Shown in pieces: positions 18,042 through 27,331 of a stretch of 64,000 nt of DNA. The first letter of the stretch is position 1. Every line of letters starts with the position of its first letter. The notes below the pieces were generated by a model. The model was not told the DNA's origin and made no database searches. It saw only the letters and a program-made list of their open reading frames with translations. The stretch is taken from positions 1-64,000 of the forward strand of contig CAYZRS010000007.1 in NCBI GenBank assembly GCA_964480915.1, given 5' to 3'. A program made the position numbers and the translations under genes. The stretch is from CAWGCE01 sp964480915. GTDB taxonomy: Bacteria > Planctomycetota > Planctomycetia > Pirellulales > Pirellulaceae.

Positions 18042-19010
18042 CTAGTGAGCCGCTGCGGAAGGCTCGTACGTTCGGCTGCTGGATTTGTGGACGTCGGGAA
18101 AGTCTGCCGGGATATCGGTGAGGGTGACTTCACCCGTCGCCGCCCATTCCGTGCCTCGAATGAATGTCGTGATAAAACCGACGCATTCCATCGAGTAATC
18201 GGCGTGGCCCATCGGGGTGTGGTAGACGCGTCCCTGGCCGTATTCGATTGTCATCATCATCGGCTCGTGGTGACCGGTCCCTTTGTACTGTTTATCGGCG
18301 TAAGCGGTTGCCAGGATCGTCATTTGTTCCCCGGGCCCGCGCAGGGTTTGGTACAGCTCGTCCTTCGTATGGAGCCATGATTGCGGTAGCCCTTGGGTGA
18401 TGGGATGCTCGCGATTTCGAATCACCAACTGAAATTCGTGCTGAGGTCCGTGGTCTCCACCCGAACCGGCCGATTCGTCGCGGATGGTTTCGTCGTCGTC
18501 GTTGATGTAGATGTAGGGGCCGGTCTTTTCATTGCGGCCGCCCCATCCGCCGACGCCGATCAGACGATTGAACTCGTCCCAATCGCCCCAGCTGTTGTCG
18601 GCCGCATGAATCACGACGAATCCTCCACCACCTTGGATGTACTCGAGAAACGATTTTTTCGTCGCCGCTGGCCAAGGGGCCGCGTTGTAGCCAAAGTTCG
18701 AAACAACGACATCGTAACGGGCGAAATCGGGCTGGAAGCCTGGATCGGACTTGGGTTTTTCGAGTGCTTCCGAATCGTGCCCTTCCAAGGGAAACTCGGC
18801 CAAGAATTGCTCACCTCGCCAGGTGTATTTCGTGCGAGCGATGTCGACTTCGAATCGTCCTGAGTCTTCGAGGTACGACTTCATCATCATCGTCGTCTTG
18901 GGCCAGTGCTGATGGTTGTTCTGCCCGTCGATGATTAGTGCCTTCAATTTGTCAGCGCGTCCGTTGCTGACGACGAGGAGGCAGAGCAAAAGTGCAACTA
19001 AGGATTTCAT
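18042..19010 (-). CDS. Exported ThuA-domain protein (trehalose-utilisation-like)
   Basis: A 322-residue protein with a clear signal peptide (MKSLVALLLCLLVVSNGRA). The mature part is a ThuA domain, a class I glutamine-amidotransferase-like fold: strand LKALIIDGQNNHQHW at the start, DVVVSNFGYN, a glycine-rich strand (GGGGFVVIHAAD) and the T-P-M-G-H segment near the C-terminus. ThuA domains are abundant in planctomycetes and are linked with carbohydrate use, although their reaction is not well defined. It starts 8 bases after the stop of the amidohydrolase gene, so the two form an operon, and the pairing suggests a sugar or sugar-lactone pathway. Confidence 0.9.
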   Translation of the reverse strand: MKSLVALLLCLLVVSNGRADKLKALIIDGQNNHQHWPKTTMMMKSYLEDSGRFEVDIARTKYTWRGEQFLAEFPLEGHDSEALEKPKSDPGFQPDFARYDVVVSNFGYNAAPWPAATKKSFLEYIQGGGGFVVIHAADNSWGDWDEFNRLIGVGGWGGRNEKTGPYIYINDDDETIRDESAGSGGDHGPQHEFQLVIRNREHPITQGLPQSWLHTKDELYQTLRGPGEQMTILATAYADKQYKGTGHHEPMMMTIEYGQGRVYHTPMGHADYSMECVGFITTFIRGTEWAATGEVTLTDIPADFPDVHKSSSRTYEPSAAAH

Positions 19011-19018
19011 GCGAAAGG

Positions 19019-19942
19019 TTACTCGGTTAAATCGATTTCTTGTGAGAGACGGTAAAACTCAGCCGCGTTGCTGTGGAATAGTTTGTGTTGCTCTTCCCGG
19101 GTACAGTGTGCGACTTCGGACCCAACAAGTTCTAGCCATTGATCGGGGCGACTTGCGAGCCGAATGACGGGCCAGTCGCTGCCAAACATGATGCGATCAA
19201 AACCAAAACAGTCGATCGCATGCGCAATATAAGGCCGCACATCATCCGCTGACCAGCATTCATGGTCGGCCTCTGTCGTGATTCCGGAAATCTTACACCA
19301 AATATTCGGAAATCGGCTCAGTTGCCGCAGTTGCGTCTGCCACGGTTCCAGCACGCGATCTTTGATGTTGGGTTTACCAATGTGATCCAGGACGAAGCGG
19401 ATTTCAGGGCACTGGCCTACCAACGCTATGACGCTTGGCAGTTGATGGTGGTAGATGCAGAGATCAAAGGTGAAGTCGAAACGTGCGAGCCGTTTGACGC
19501 CTGCGACGAAGGCTGGTTGGTTGCAGAATTCGTCGTGGGGCTCGTCCTGAATCAGTCGGCGGACTCCGCGGACGATCGCATGGTCGGCCAGTTGTTCGAG
19601 CTCGGCTTCGACCGAGTCCCCCAATTCGACAGAGGCTTTGGCAACGACCGCCTGGATGCGCGGGTCCGATTTGGCTAAGGAGGCAACCCAAGAGGGCTCG
19701 GACAAAGGGGGTTGAGCTTCGCATTGAACGAAGACGAGCTGCTCCACAGCGTGAGCGCCGTAATCGGTGCGATGATCGTCGGGGAGGAAGGGCCGATTCA
19801 GTGGTGGCACGCCTGCCAGCCAGTCATAGCGAAGCAGTTCGGGATCCCAGAAATGGACGTGAGCATCGATCACAGGAACGGGGGTCAAAGGGGGCTTCTC
19901 CGGCAATTGCGTTGGTTCCTGTCGATATCTGTGATTATGCAC
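19019..19942 (-). CDS. Amidohydrolase family (L-fuconolactonase-like) metal hydrolase
   Basis: A 307-residue TIM-barrel hydrolase of the amidohydrolase-2 / COG3618 group, which includes L-fuconolactonase and 2-pyrone-4,6-dicarboxylate lactonase. Visible motifs are the N-terminal D-A-H-V-H-F-W-D, a mid-barrel L-D-H-I-G-K-P and the late F-G-S-D-W-P-V that carries the catalytic aspartate. No signal peptide is present, so it acts in the cytoplasm. A sugar-lactone substrate is likely but unproven. It is the first gene of an apparent operon with the ThuA gene and possibly the Nramp-like transporter. An alternative start further inside is possible because the first 20 residues are not part of the conserved fold. 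Confidence 0.9.
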   Translation of the reverse strand: MHNHRYRQEPTQLPEKPPLTPVPVIDAHVHFWDPELLRYDWLAGVPPLNRPFLPDDHRTDYGAHAVEQLVFVQCEAQPPLSEPSWVASLAKSDPRIQAVVAKASVELGDSVEAELEQLADHAIVRGVRRLIQDEPHDEFCNQPAFVAGVKRLARFDFTFDLCIYHHQLPSVIALVGQCPEIRFVLDHIGKPNIKDRVLEPWQTQLRQLSRFPNIWCKISGITTEADHECWSADDVRPYIAHAIDCFGFDRIMFGSDWPVIRLASRPDQWLELVGSEVAHCTREEQHKLFHSNAAEFYRLSQEIDLTE

Positions 19943-20187
19943 CGGAGGAAGGTCATCTAAAACCGGCCGATGTGCAGGAATTCTGTCGTCAGAGGCTTCA
20001 TTTTGGTCGATTGACGATGGAGGAATTGCGAAATCTACCTACAATTCCCTAGATACCGTTTCAAGACGTGGACGCGCCCGGCGGGGCAGCGACATGTTTC
20101 GAGTCCTGGGGCGTCCCTCCCCGCCTTGAAGCGAACTCTCGTTGGTTCAGGCGGAACAATCACACTTAGTTGCGAAATTGAATAGCT

Positions 20188-22254
20188 ATGCACAAGTCAG
20201 CGAAGCCATCGGATTCGAATGTCAAAAACGAAGCGGCCAATACGGACGCCGTTTCCATGATACTTAAGCAGGCCGGTCGGTCAGCGGATGAAGTCGCGGC
20301 ACTCTCGACACTGGATGAAGCCGATCGAGCCGCCGAAAGTCAGTTCTCTGGTGAAGCGCCGACTTTGGCCTCGCTGTTCGGCCAGGCCAACGCTTCGGAA
20401 TTCTATGCGGGCCGGTTTAGCCCCTCGCCCGAAGTGGCCAAAGTGATGGGCGATTCGATCGAGTTCTTGCTGACTCGCAAAAAGGCGGGCACGCTACTTG
20501 ACCACCAGAAGATGCTGTTCCACGACAACACCATTTCGGGATTAGCCGAGCTCGGTTTCTTCGGCTTGGCCATCCCGCAAGAGTACGGCGGCAGCGGAGC
20601 AAAGCTGGGAGATTTGGGTCCGCTGCTGAGGGCGCTGACGTTTGTTCATCCCGACATGGCGGTAATGTTTGAAGTGCACAATTTCCTCGGCCCAGTGACG
20701 CCGATCTTGGATTACGGCACCGAGGAACAAAAACAATACTACTTGCCGAAGATGGCGGCCGGGGAATTGTTGGGTTCGTTTGCCTTGACGGAACCGGGCG
20801 TGGGGGCCGACCCGAGTAAGCTCGCCCTGACGGCGACTCGTAAAGGTGACAAGTATCTGCTCAACGGAGTCAAGTGGCCGATCACGAACGTGATCTATGG
20901 TGGCATCTGTGTGCTGGTACTGAAGCTCGAAGGGGAAGATTTGAAACCGGGGCGCAACTCGGCAATGATCTTGCTCGAAGTCCCCAAGGAGGACACCGCA
21001 CACTTCCAGATGAAACGGAATCGTTTGGTGGCGTTTGACTACTTGTGGAACGCTCGTTTCCGGCTGAATGACTACGAAGTGCCGACCAGCACTCTGCTCG
21101 GGCCGCCTGGCAAAGGTTTGGCGCAGGCGTTTAGTTCTTTGGCGAAAGGTCGTGGCGGGATCTGCGTCAACAGTGCAGCCAAGATCTTCAAGTTATTGGC
21201 TCACATCATTCTTGACCCGACCGAATTTGAAACTCTGGAAAACGGGACTCGCAAACATCAGATCGGTGGCTGGACTGGATTCCGTTCGACCTTCGGCAAG
21301 CCGATCGGCACATCGCCACGGATTCGCACGTGGATGGGACGAGCGACCTGTCATGCCTTAGCGAGCCGCACTTTAGGCGATCTCTGTTTCCGTTTAGGTG
21401 CGAATGGTGTCCGTGATGAAACGCAGGGGATGATCGCCAAAGTCTTCGCGACGAAGGCGCTGCTGCAAACTGCGATCAATGCTTATCAAATTCAAGGCGG
21501 CCGATCGGTGCATGTGGACGAACGGCGGGCGGCGACTCGGCTGGCCGGCAAGGCGGCCGAAGCGGGCGACGATTCGCTGATCGAGAACTTCATTGGCGAG
21601 AACATGCACGAGTTCACCATCGCCACGGTTTACGAAGGGCCCAATCCAGTCCTGTCGGATGTCGGCGCGCCGAATGCCATGACGCGCAGCATTCGCGCCG
21701 GATTCCTCGAGCCGATTGGCTTGGCAGAGATCGAAGGGAAATTCGGTTTGGGAGCCAAGGCCAAGTTTGGCTGGTTCATCATCAAGTCGGTGCTGGGGTC
21801 GCTCAGTCCCTCGCCGGGCTCGTTCGATGGCGTGAACAATCTGTTTGCCGAGAAGCGTCGCTATGCTCAAAAAGCGCTGAAACGAAATCGCAAGTTGGGC
21901 CGTGACATCCTCTTCATCATCGCGAAGTACCAAAAGAGCTTCATGGATCAAAGCTTTTTGCTGGGCGACGAAGGGGGCGTGTTTGACAAGTTGTGCCATT
22001 CTCTGGCCTCGCTCGTCTACGTGTTGTCGCTCGACAAGCCGCAGAAGGAATACTTGCTGGTTGCCGAAGCTTTGGATCTCGAGGCCGACCTGCGGCTGAA
22101 GGGAAAGGCCGACTCGCCCGAGCTGCAGTCGAAGTGGGCGAGGATTGGCGAATTGATGATGGATGCCGACTCGCAGCTCCATCAGGATCTCATTGCCGAT
22201 ATCGAAGTGGCTCAGATTCCACTCGATCCTCGCTTTATTGAAAAGTACATCTAG
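20188..22254 (+). CDS. Acyl-CoA dehydrogenase, long form with C-terminal helical extension
   Basis: A 688-residue flavoenzyme that introduces the alpha-beta double bond into acyl-CoA. Residues about 90-490 are the standard fold: the helical N-domain, the FAD/substrate segment G-S-F-A-L-T-E-P-G-V-G-A-D, and the C-domain with Q-I-Q-G-G and the V-Y-E-G-P-N-P segment whose Glu occupies the catalytic-base position. Roughly 95 residues precede the fold, and the last 190 residues form an additional mostly helical region, as in large ACAD9/VLCAD-like and FadE-type enzymes. It stands alone, so its acyl chain specificity cannot be inferred from neighbours. Its stop lies 70 bases from the convergent hipA gene. 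Confidence 0.92.
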   Translation: MHKSAKPSDSNVKNEAANTDAVSMILKQAGRSADEVAALSTLDEADRAAESQFSGEAPTLASLFGQANASEFYAGRFSPSPEVAKVMGDSIEFLLTRKKAGTLLDHQKMLFHDNTISGLAELGFFGLAIPQEYGGSGAKLGDLGPLLRALTFVHPDMAVMFEVHNFLGPVTPILDYGTEEQKQYYLPKMAAGELLGSFALTEPGVGADPSKLALTATRKGDKYLLNGVKWPITNVIYGGICVLVLKLEGEDLKPGRNSAMILLEVPKEDTAHFQMKRNRLVAFDYLWNARFRLNDYEVPTSTLLGPPGKGLAQAFSSLAKGRGGICVNSAAKIFKLLAHIILDPTEFETLENGTRKHQIGGWTGFRSTFGKPIGTSPRIRTWMGRATCHALASRTLGDLCFRLGANGVRDETQGMIAKVFATKALLQTAINAYQIQGGRSVHVDERRAATRLAGKAAEAGDDSLIENFIGENMHEFTIATVYEGPNPVLSDVGAPNAMTRSIRAGFLEPIGLAEIEGKFGLGAKAKFGWFIIKSVLGSLSPSPGSFDGVNNLFAEKRRYAQKALKRNRKLGRDILFIIAKYQKSFMDQSFLLGDEGGVFDKLCHSLASLVYVLSLDKPQKEYLLVAEALDLEADLRLKGKADSPELQSKWARIGELMMDADSQLHQDLIADIEVAQIPLDPRFIEKYI

Positions 22255-22324
22255 CGATCGGCGGGGCGAATTCGCTTCTGCTGTCCGATCCAATCGGCAA
22301 TGACCAACTGACGGTGATCCATCC

Positions 22325-23638
22325 TTACTTCGTCAGTCGGCGATGGTGGCGGCCGATGTCGTCGGCGCGGGCGTTGGTAAGACCGGCTGCGGCGGCAAAT
22401 TCGGGCCAGTCACGAACGGCTTCGTGAACTTCGGCGATCATTTGCTGCCCCCGTTTCTTGCCGATGACTTTGAAGCGGTTGGCGACCGCCAGCAGGTCGG
22501 CCAGTGCGAAGTCGTCGCGCTTGCCGTTGACGGACATCTGATGCTGGCCGGTCCAGGCTCCGTTGGGATTGTAGCTGTACGTCACATCAAAGGCGGGTGC
22601 GAGTCGCCAAGCGCCCGTTTTGTCCATCAGGAAGGCGATGTTCTTGGTGTGGTCGTCTTGATTGCGGGCGAGAACGTTAAAGACCATGCGGCGAAACAGC
22701 TGCCGACGATCGGCGGGCGGCACGGCCAGCGATTCGGCCAGCTGGATGGCTTGTTCGTAGCTGTACGCGCCGGCTCGGTTGAAATCGTAATGGCCAAGAG
22801 CGCACAGTGATTGCACCATCCGTTTGCGGCCAGCATCGGTGCGGTCAAATCGCTGAGTCAGGAAATGACTGCGCCCGTTTTCGTGCAGCAGTTCGCAGCG
22901 ACTCATGAAAATGCCGGCGGCGACCGCCATGCGATGATAGGCGTATTCGACAATACCGTAGCCCTGCGGATCGGCCAGCTCTTTGTCGCGGTTGTTGTGG
23001 ATGCCGTCGAATTTCAACAGCCAGTAGGTGAAGCCATCCGGCGCTGCGATCTGTCCTGAGCGGATTTCCTGCGTCTGTTCGTTCCAGGCTATGACGGCCT
23101 TGGCTCGGGCGCCTCCCGCCGATGTGCCGACGTGCAGGATATCTTGCATGGCCTGAAGCGAGTCGGCCTCGTCGGAGGTCAGTCTCGTTTTTAGCGAAGC
23201 TTTCTGGTGCACCGCTTGGTTTGCCAAGTCGACCAATCGCGAGATATCAAGCTGTCGCGATTGATCGACCGTTTCACGTAACGATGGTTGAAACTCGAGG
23301 GCGCCCATGCCCCGTTTTCCGATGTAGCAGAGCCGCTCGATGGGAGTGAAGTTGTCGATGGATCGGCCCGTGCGGACAAGCCACTCGTTGATCAGCAGGT
23401 TGCCGAACTTGTCCGGCAGGCTGTCGGCCAGCAGGCCGGGGAGTCCGTAAAAGGTCTCTCGCTGAAGATCGGGGAAGCGGTAGATCTGCGGGCCGAGCGG
23501 CATTGTAATGGGCGCCAGCTGGATATTGCTGCTGCGAAAGTCTGCCGAGTATTCAAAGTTGGCGACAGCTCGATCGTGATCCCAGGCAACCACGCCGACT
23601 TGATTTCCCCAGAGAATGACCTCGGCGAACTCAACCAT
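22325..23638 (-). CDS. hipA: HipA-family serine/threonine kinase toxin
   Basis: A 437-residue HipA-type kinase; the E. coli homologue phosphorylates a tRNA synthetase and induces dormancy. The ATG at 23638 overlaps the hipB stop (TAATG); the frame is open further upstream but that would lie inside hipB. The N-terminal couple domain is residues 1-115. The glycine-rich loop with a serine available for autophosphorylation is at 171-178 (GTSAGGAR). The kinase core follows, with Lys209 (YWLLKF), catalytic Asp328 in N-Q-D-D-H-T-K-N and metal-binding Asp351 in P-A-F-D-V. All key residues appear intact, so the toxin should be active. The target cannot be deduced. Confidence 0.93.
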   Translation of the reverse strand: MVEFAEVILWGNQVGVVAWDHDRAVANFEYSADFRSSNIQLAPITMPLGPQIYRFPDLQRETFYGLPGLLADSLPDKFGNLLINEWLVRTGRSIDNFTPIERLCYIGKRGMGALEFQPSLRETVDQSRQLDISRLVDLANQAVHQKASLKTRLTSDEADSLQAMQDILHVGTSAGGARAKAVIAWNEQTQEIRSGQIAAPDGFTYWLLKFDGIHNNRDKELADPQGYGIVEYAYHRMAVAAGIFMSRCELLHENGRSHFLTQRFDRTDAGRKRMVQSLCALGHYDFNRAGAYSYEQAIQLAESLAVPPADRRQLFRRMVFNVLARNQDDHTKNIAFLMDKTGAWRLAPAFDVTYSYNPNGAWTGQHQMSVNGKRDDFALADLLAVANRFKVIGKKRGQQMIAEVHEAVRDWPEFAAAAGLTNARADDIGRHHRRLTK

Positions 23639-24003
23639 TATTCCTTCCACTGCCAGTGGGACGATTCGCGGACGGTGTCGCCGGACTGGTCGCTCGGTGG
23701 CTTTCGAGAGGCGCGCTGACGCTGCCGTCCCTTCAGCTTGGCAAGTTGGATCGGACTGAGTGCCGGTTCGGGAAGCAGCTGCTCTAAACGTGAAAGCAGG
23801 TCGAGGCCTCGCAGGAGCGCGATCATCGTCGGCAGACTGCAAGGCTTGCCCGCCTCGACATTCTTGACGGTTCTGAGCGAAATGCCCGATCGGTCGGCCA
23901 GCGCCTGCTGCGAGAGATCGCGATTGAGTCGCTCGCGCTCGAAGCGCTCCCCCAGCTCGGCCAGGATCTTTTCGTCGCTCATGGAGGCAAATGCAACAGG
24001 CAT
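23638..24003 (-). CDS. hipB: HipB-like XRE-family antitoxin and repressor
   Basis: A 121-residue protein with a helix-turn-helix of the XRE/Cro type at residues about 16-70 (LSQQALADRSGISLRTVKNV), followed by a basic tail rich in Arg/Gln. Proteins like this bind and neutralise HipA and repress their own operon. It directly precedes hipA, with stop and start overlapping by one base. The upstream region carries three copies of the same palindrome framing a good promoter, which is direct evidence for autoregulation. A second in-frame ATG seven codons in (23982) is an alternative start; neither has a clear ribosome-binding site. Confidence 0.9.
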   Translation of the reverse strand: MPVAFASMSDEKILAELGERFERERLNRDLSQQALADRSGISLRTVKNVEAGKPCSLPTMIALLRGLDLLSRLEQLLPEPALSPIQLAKLKGRQRQRASRKPPSDQSGDTVRESSHWQWKE

Positions 24004-24035
24004 AATAGTGCGCTTTATCGCTGGTTACCGGTCAT

Positions 24036-24057
24036 AAGAGGCATTAAGCTGCCTCTT
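24036..24057. promoter_or_regulatory. hipBA operator 1 (perfect palindrome)
   Basis: AAGAGGCA-N6-TGCCTCTT, a perfect 8-bp inverted repeat. It lies just downstream of the predicted -10 box, overlapping the expected transcription start, where a bound repressor would block initiation. Confidence 0.8.
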
Positions 24058-24059
24058 GC

Positions 24060-24087
24060 ATTATGGCGTCCGGTGGCCAGAAGTCAA
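24060..24087 (-). promoter_or_regulatory. hipBA sigma-70-type promoter
   Basis: Read on the minus strand: -35 TTGACT (24087-24082), a 16-bp spacer, and -10 CATAAT (24065-24060), each matching consensus at five of six positions. It sits between operators 1 and 2, giving a leader of about 50 bases before hipB. Confidence 0.7.
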
Positions 24088-24092
24088 TTGAT

Positions 24093-24114
24093 AATGGGCA
24101 GTATGATGCCTCTT
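24093..24114. promoter_or_regulatory. hipBA operator 2 (imperfect palindrome)
   Basis: The same motif with a degenerate left arm: GGGCA-N6-TGCCTCTT. It is immediately upstream of the -35 box. The right arm is identical to that of operator 1. Confidence 0.7.
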
Positions 24115-24132
24115 AATGCCGTTTTAGATCAT

Positions 24133-24154
24133 TAGGGGCAGCATGTTGCCTATT
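24133..24154. promoter_or_regulatory. hipBA operator 3 (imperfect palindrome)
   Basis: GGGGCA-N6-TGCCTATT, a third copy centred 40 bp upstream of operator 2. The conserved core of all three sites is GGCA-N6-TGCCT. Confidence 0.65.
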
Positions 24155-24201
24155 ATGTGGCGATGGCGGCGAGTTGGTCAGGATGAGCGAAATCTGCCGG
24201 G

Positions 24202-25842
24202 CTAGTTGACCGATTCGACCGCATTCTTACTCTTCAGCCAGCCGAGCCGATGGGCTTGGGCGGTAATCTTCTGGTGCGGGTCGGCCTGGAAAGGAGCCGA
24301 ATAAAGACGCCAGCGAATCTCGTCACCGATCCGGTAGCCGATCGATGCTCCCACGGTTTCGCAATGAATCGACACGAGCCCACTGCTGCTCGAGATTGTG
24401 GGTGAGGCGGTGGTCGGTTGAGCGCCGGCGGGAGGCCAGAGTTTCTTCACCAAATCAAATTCGGACAGGTGTCCGAGGTCTCTTGTTGTTTCGGTCCACG
24501 CTTGGTGCGCTGCGCGCAGCTCGACCAACTTGTCCGCCAGCGCCGGATCATCGGCCCGATTGTTGATCTCATGAGGGTCGCTTTGCGTGTCGTAAAGTTC
24601 TTCCTGCGGTTTGGTTTGGCGACTGAGCTGCCATTGGTCAGGGCCCAGCTTGCCTTCGGCTGCGATTTTCAAAATGTCTTGCGCCATTTCCGAGCGATCC
24701 CGATAGGGGATGCGCTGGACGTAAGGTGTGTCAGGCTGGTAGTTGCGAACGTACTGATATCGTCCGTCGTGTACCGAGCGGATCGTGTCGAGGGCAACAT
24801 CCATGCGGTCGCGCGCCGCATGGATGTAAGTGCGAGGCGAGGCCGCTTGCGCTCCTAGAAATGCCTGACCCTGCATGTGATCAGGAATGGGGATGCCGGC
24901 CAGTGACAGGACGGTTGGTGCGAGATCGACAAAACTGATCAGTCGATCCTGGACCACGCCGGCGCCTTTGCCGCCCGGCAAACGGATCAGAAAAGGGACG
25001 CGAATTCCGGAGTCGTAGACCCAGCGCTTGGCTCTGATGAATCCATCACCATGATCTCCATAGAAGAAAATGTAAGTTTGGTCGTAGAGGCCGTCGCGCT
25101 GCAACTCTTGGATCAGCTTGCCGACCTGTTGGTCCAGGTGGCGAATGTTGTCATAGTGGCGGGCCATGACCTTGCGCACCGTCGGCGTGTCGGGATAGTA
25201 CGGGGGTACATCGACCGCGGCCGGGTCCGTGAACTCGTCCACTTTCTGCTGGTGCGTTTGGCTTTCGTGCGTCTGGAAATAGTTGAAGACGGCAAAGAAT
25301 GGCGTGTCGGGTCGGGGCCGATTTCGCCAGTGGGCCTGGCCGCTGCTCTCATCCCAGGCGGTGATCGGCGCTCGAAATTGATAATCTTCTTTGCTGCGGT
25401 TTGTGCAGTAGTAACCGGCGGCTCGCAAGTATTCGGTGAAACATTTCACCTCGGGAGCCGGCGTCGCTTCGTACGTGGGAAATTTCTTCAAGAGCGGATC
25501 GTTGGGGTCGGTGACGGCCGAGCTGTGTTTCCACGTGCGCATGCCGCCAGCGCCGTTGGTAGCCGGATACATGCCGGTGATGATCGAATGCCGGGCCGGC
25601 GCGCAAACGCCGTAGGTCGCAAAGGCCCGCGTGTAGCGATGCCCTTCGGATGCCAGCTGATCCAGCGTCGGTGTCTGCGCCAAGGTGTCGCCGTAACAGC
25701 CAAGTCGCGGGCTGAGATCCTCCGCCGTCACCCAAACGATATTTGGCTGCTGCACGGGTTCTGTGGCGAGCGTCGCTGGCGAAATTCCCGTGAAGCATGT
25801 GAAGGTGACGCAAGCGAAGACGACAGGAATGCGAGGATTCAT
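24202..25842 (-). CDS. Exported formylglycine-dependent sulfatase
   Basis: A 546-residue arylsulfatase-like enzyme with a signal peptide in the first 27 residues. Cys80 in C-A-P-A-R matches the C-x-P-x-R signature that is oxidised to formylglycine, the catalytic residue. Metal-binding positions are suggested by A-E-D-L-S-P-R-L-G-C-Y-G near residue 41 and Y-G-D-H-G-D-G-F around residue 270. Length is normal for family S1. Planctomycetes carry many such sulfatases for desulfating algal polysaccharides, but the substrate here is not predictable. It is transcribed toward hipB, which has its own promoter. Confidence 0.93.
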   Translation of the reverse strand: MNPRIPVVFACVTFTCFTGISPATLATEPVQQPNIVWVTAEDLSPRLGCYGDTLAQTPTLDQLASEGHRYTRAFATYGVCAPARHSIITGMYPATNGAGGMRTWKHSSAVTDPNDPLLKKFPTYEATPAPEVKCFTEYLRAAGYYCTNRSKEDYQFRAPITAWDESSGQAHWRNRPRPDTPFFAVFNYFQTHESQTHQQKVDEFTDPAAVDVPPYYPDTPTVRKVMARHYDNIRHLDQQVGKLIQELQRDGLYDQTYIFFYGDHGDGFIRAKRWVYDSGIRVPFLIRLPGGKGAGVVQDRLISFVDLAPTVLSLAGIPIPDHMQGQAFLGAQAASPRTYIHAARDRMDVALDTIRSVHDGRYQYVRNYQPDTPYVQRIPYRDRSEMAQDILKIAAEGKLGPDQWQLSRQTKPQEELYDTQSDPHEINNRADDPALADKLVELRAAHQAWTETTRDLGHLSEFDLVKKLWPPAGAQPTTASPTISSSSGLVSIHCETVGASIGYRIGDEIRWRLYSAPFQADPHQKITAQAHRLGWLKSKNAVESVN

Positions 25843-26000
25843 AGCTTCATGCTTCGGCTGGCGCCGCGCTCTATCGGGTGATCTTTACGACTTGTAACTT
25901 GCCATTTGCCGCGTCGGGAGAACTACCCTTTTGCCGTGCGAGGATTGGCGATAGCCTGAGATCCTACCAAAAAATCGCAACAGCCATCGAAAGGTGCATC

Positions 26001-27329
26001 ATGGGCGTTTCCAGGACTGTCGTTAGCCTCGTTGTCGTCGTCGCTTTTTGCACTGGTTCGCTCGCCGACGAATGGCCGCAATGGATGGGCCCCGACCGGG
26101 ACAATGTTTGGAAAGAGGACGGACTCCTGGATTCGTTCCCTGCCAGCGGCCCGAAAGTTGTATGGCGGGCTCCCGTTGCCGGCGGCTACAGCGGACCGGC
26201 GGTGTTTGGTGAGTACGTCATCGTTACCGACTATGTCACTTCAGAAAACGTGATGGTCGCCAACTTCGAACAAAAAAAGTTCACGGGGATTGAACGAGTC
26301 CTCTGCCTGCGGGAAGCGACGGGTGAGCCGTTGTGGAAGCATGAATACCCGGTCAAATATGGCATCTCGTATCCTGCCGGACCTCGCTGCACGCCCAACG
26401 TTGACGAGGGCAAACTGTTCACGCTGGGGGCCGAAGGCGATCTGATCTGTTTCGAGTTGGCGACGGGTGCGATCGTCTGGTCGAAGAATCTTCGCGAGAC
26501 CTACAACACAAAAACGCCATTTTGGGGTTACTCGAGCCATCCCTTGATCGACGGAGATAAGCTGATCTGCCTCGCCGGTTTAGAGGGCTGCCACATGGTC
26601 GCCTTGAACAAGGGCACCGGCGAAGAGATCTGGCGTGCCGAATCGGCGCCGCAGCAAGGTTATTCGCCGCCGACGATCATCGAAGCGGGTGGTGTGCGGC
26701 AGCTGATCAACTTCAATCCGGGCAGCGTCAACGGGCTCGATCCGGAAACAGGCGACAGCTACTGGTCCATTCCCTACGAGGCCGACAATGGCTCGGTGAT
26801 CATGTCGCCGATTCGCGTGGGAGACCTGCTCTACATCGCCGGTTACTCCAAGCGCAACGCGCTGTTGAAGCTGGACATGGAGAAACCGGACGCAGAATTG
26901 ATCTGGCAAGATGAATCGCGCCGGGGGCTCTCTCCCGTGAACGTGCAGCCGATTGCGGTGGGGGACACCATTTATGGCTTCCACCAAGATGGTCAGATGA
27001 TGGCCTTCGAATTGCCAAGCGGGAAACGGCTTTGGAAAACGGCGCAACCGATTGGGAAACGGGCTGTCCAAACGGGCACGGCGTTTATCGTCAAGGAAAA
27101 GAACCGCTACTGGATGTTTAGTGAAACGGGCGACCTGATGATTGCCAAGCTTGATCGCGACGGCTATGAAGAACTCGATCGGACCCACATTTTGGAGCCG
27201 ACGAACAATGCTTTCGGACGTGATGTCGTCTGGTCGATGCCAGCCTTCGCTCACCGCAAGATGTTCGTTCGCAACGACCAGGAATGCGTTTGCGTCGACC
27301 TGTCGGCCGACGTCTCAACAGAGGAATAA
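26001..27329 (+). CDS. Exported PQQ-like beta-propeller repeat protein
   Basis: A 442-residue protein read from the ATG at 26001, which has AAGGTG seven bases upstream. A signal peptide (about residues 1-22, ending in S-L-A-D) precedes the planctomycete-typical W-P-Q-W-M-G-P-D-R-D segment. The remainder is a series of PQQ-like/BamB-type propeller blades recognisable by repeated A-T-G-x-x-x-W and G-T-G-E-E-I-W-R motifs. Such proteins bind quinone cofactor only in dehydrogenases; here no quinoprotein active-site residues are evident, so a binding or scaffold role outside the inner membrane is more likely. Two bases separate it from the next gene, with which it forms an operon. Confidence 0.88.
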   Translation: MGVSRTVVSLVVVVAFCTGSLADEWPQWMGPDRDNVWKEDGLLDSFPASGPKVVWRAPVAGGYSGPAVFGEYVIVTDYVTSENVMVANFEQKKFTGIERVLCLREATGEPLWKHEYPVKYGISYPAGPRCTPNVDEGKLFTLGAEGDLICFELATGAIVWSKNLRETYNTKTPFWGYSSHPLIDGDKLICLAGLEGCHMVALNKGTGEEIWRAESAPQQGYSPPTIIEAGGVRQLINFNPGSVNGLDPETGDSYWSIPYEADNGSVIMSPIRVGDLLYIAGYSKRNALLKLDMEKPDAELIWQDESRRGLSPVNVQPIAVGDTIYGFHQDGQMMAFELPSGKRLWKTAQPIGKRAVQTGTAFIVKEKNRYWMFSETGDLMIAKLDRDGYEELDRTHILEPTNNAFGRDVVWSMPAFAHRKMFVRNDQECVCVDLSADVSTEE

Positions 27330-27331
27330 TC

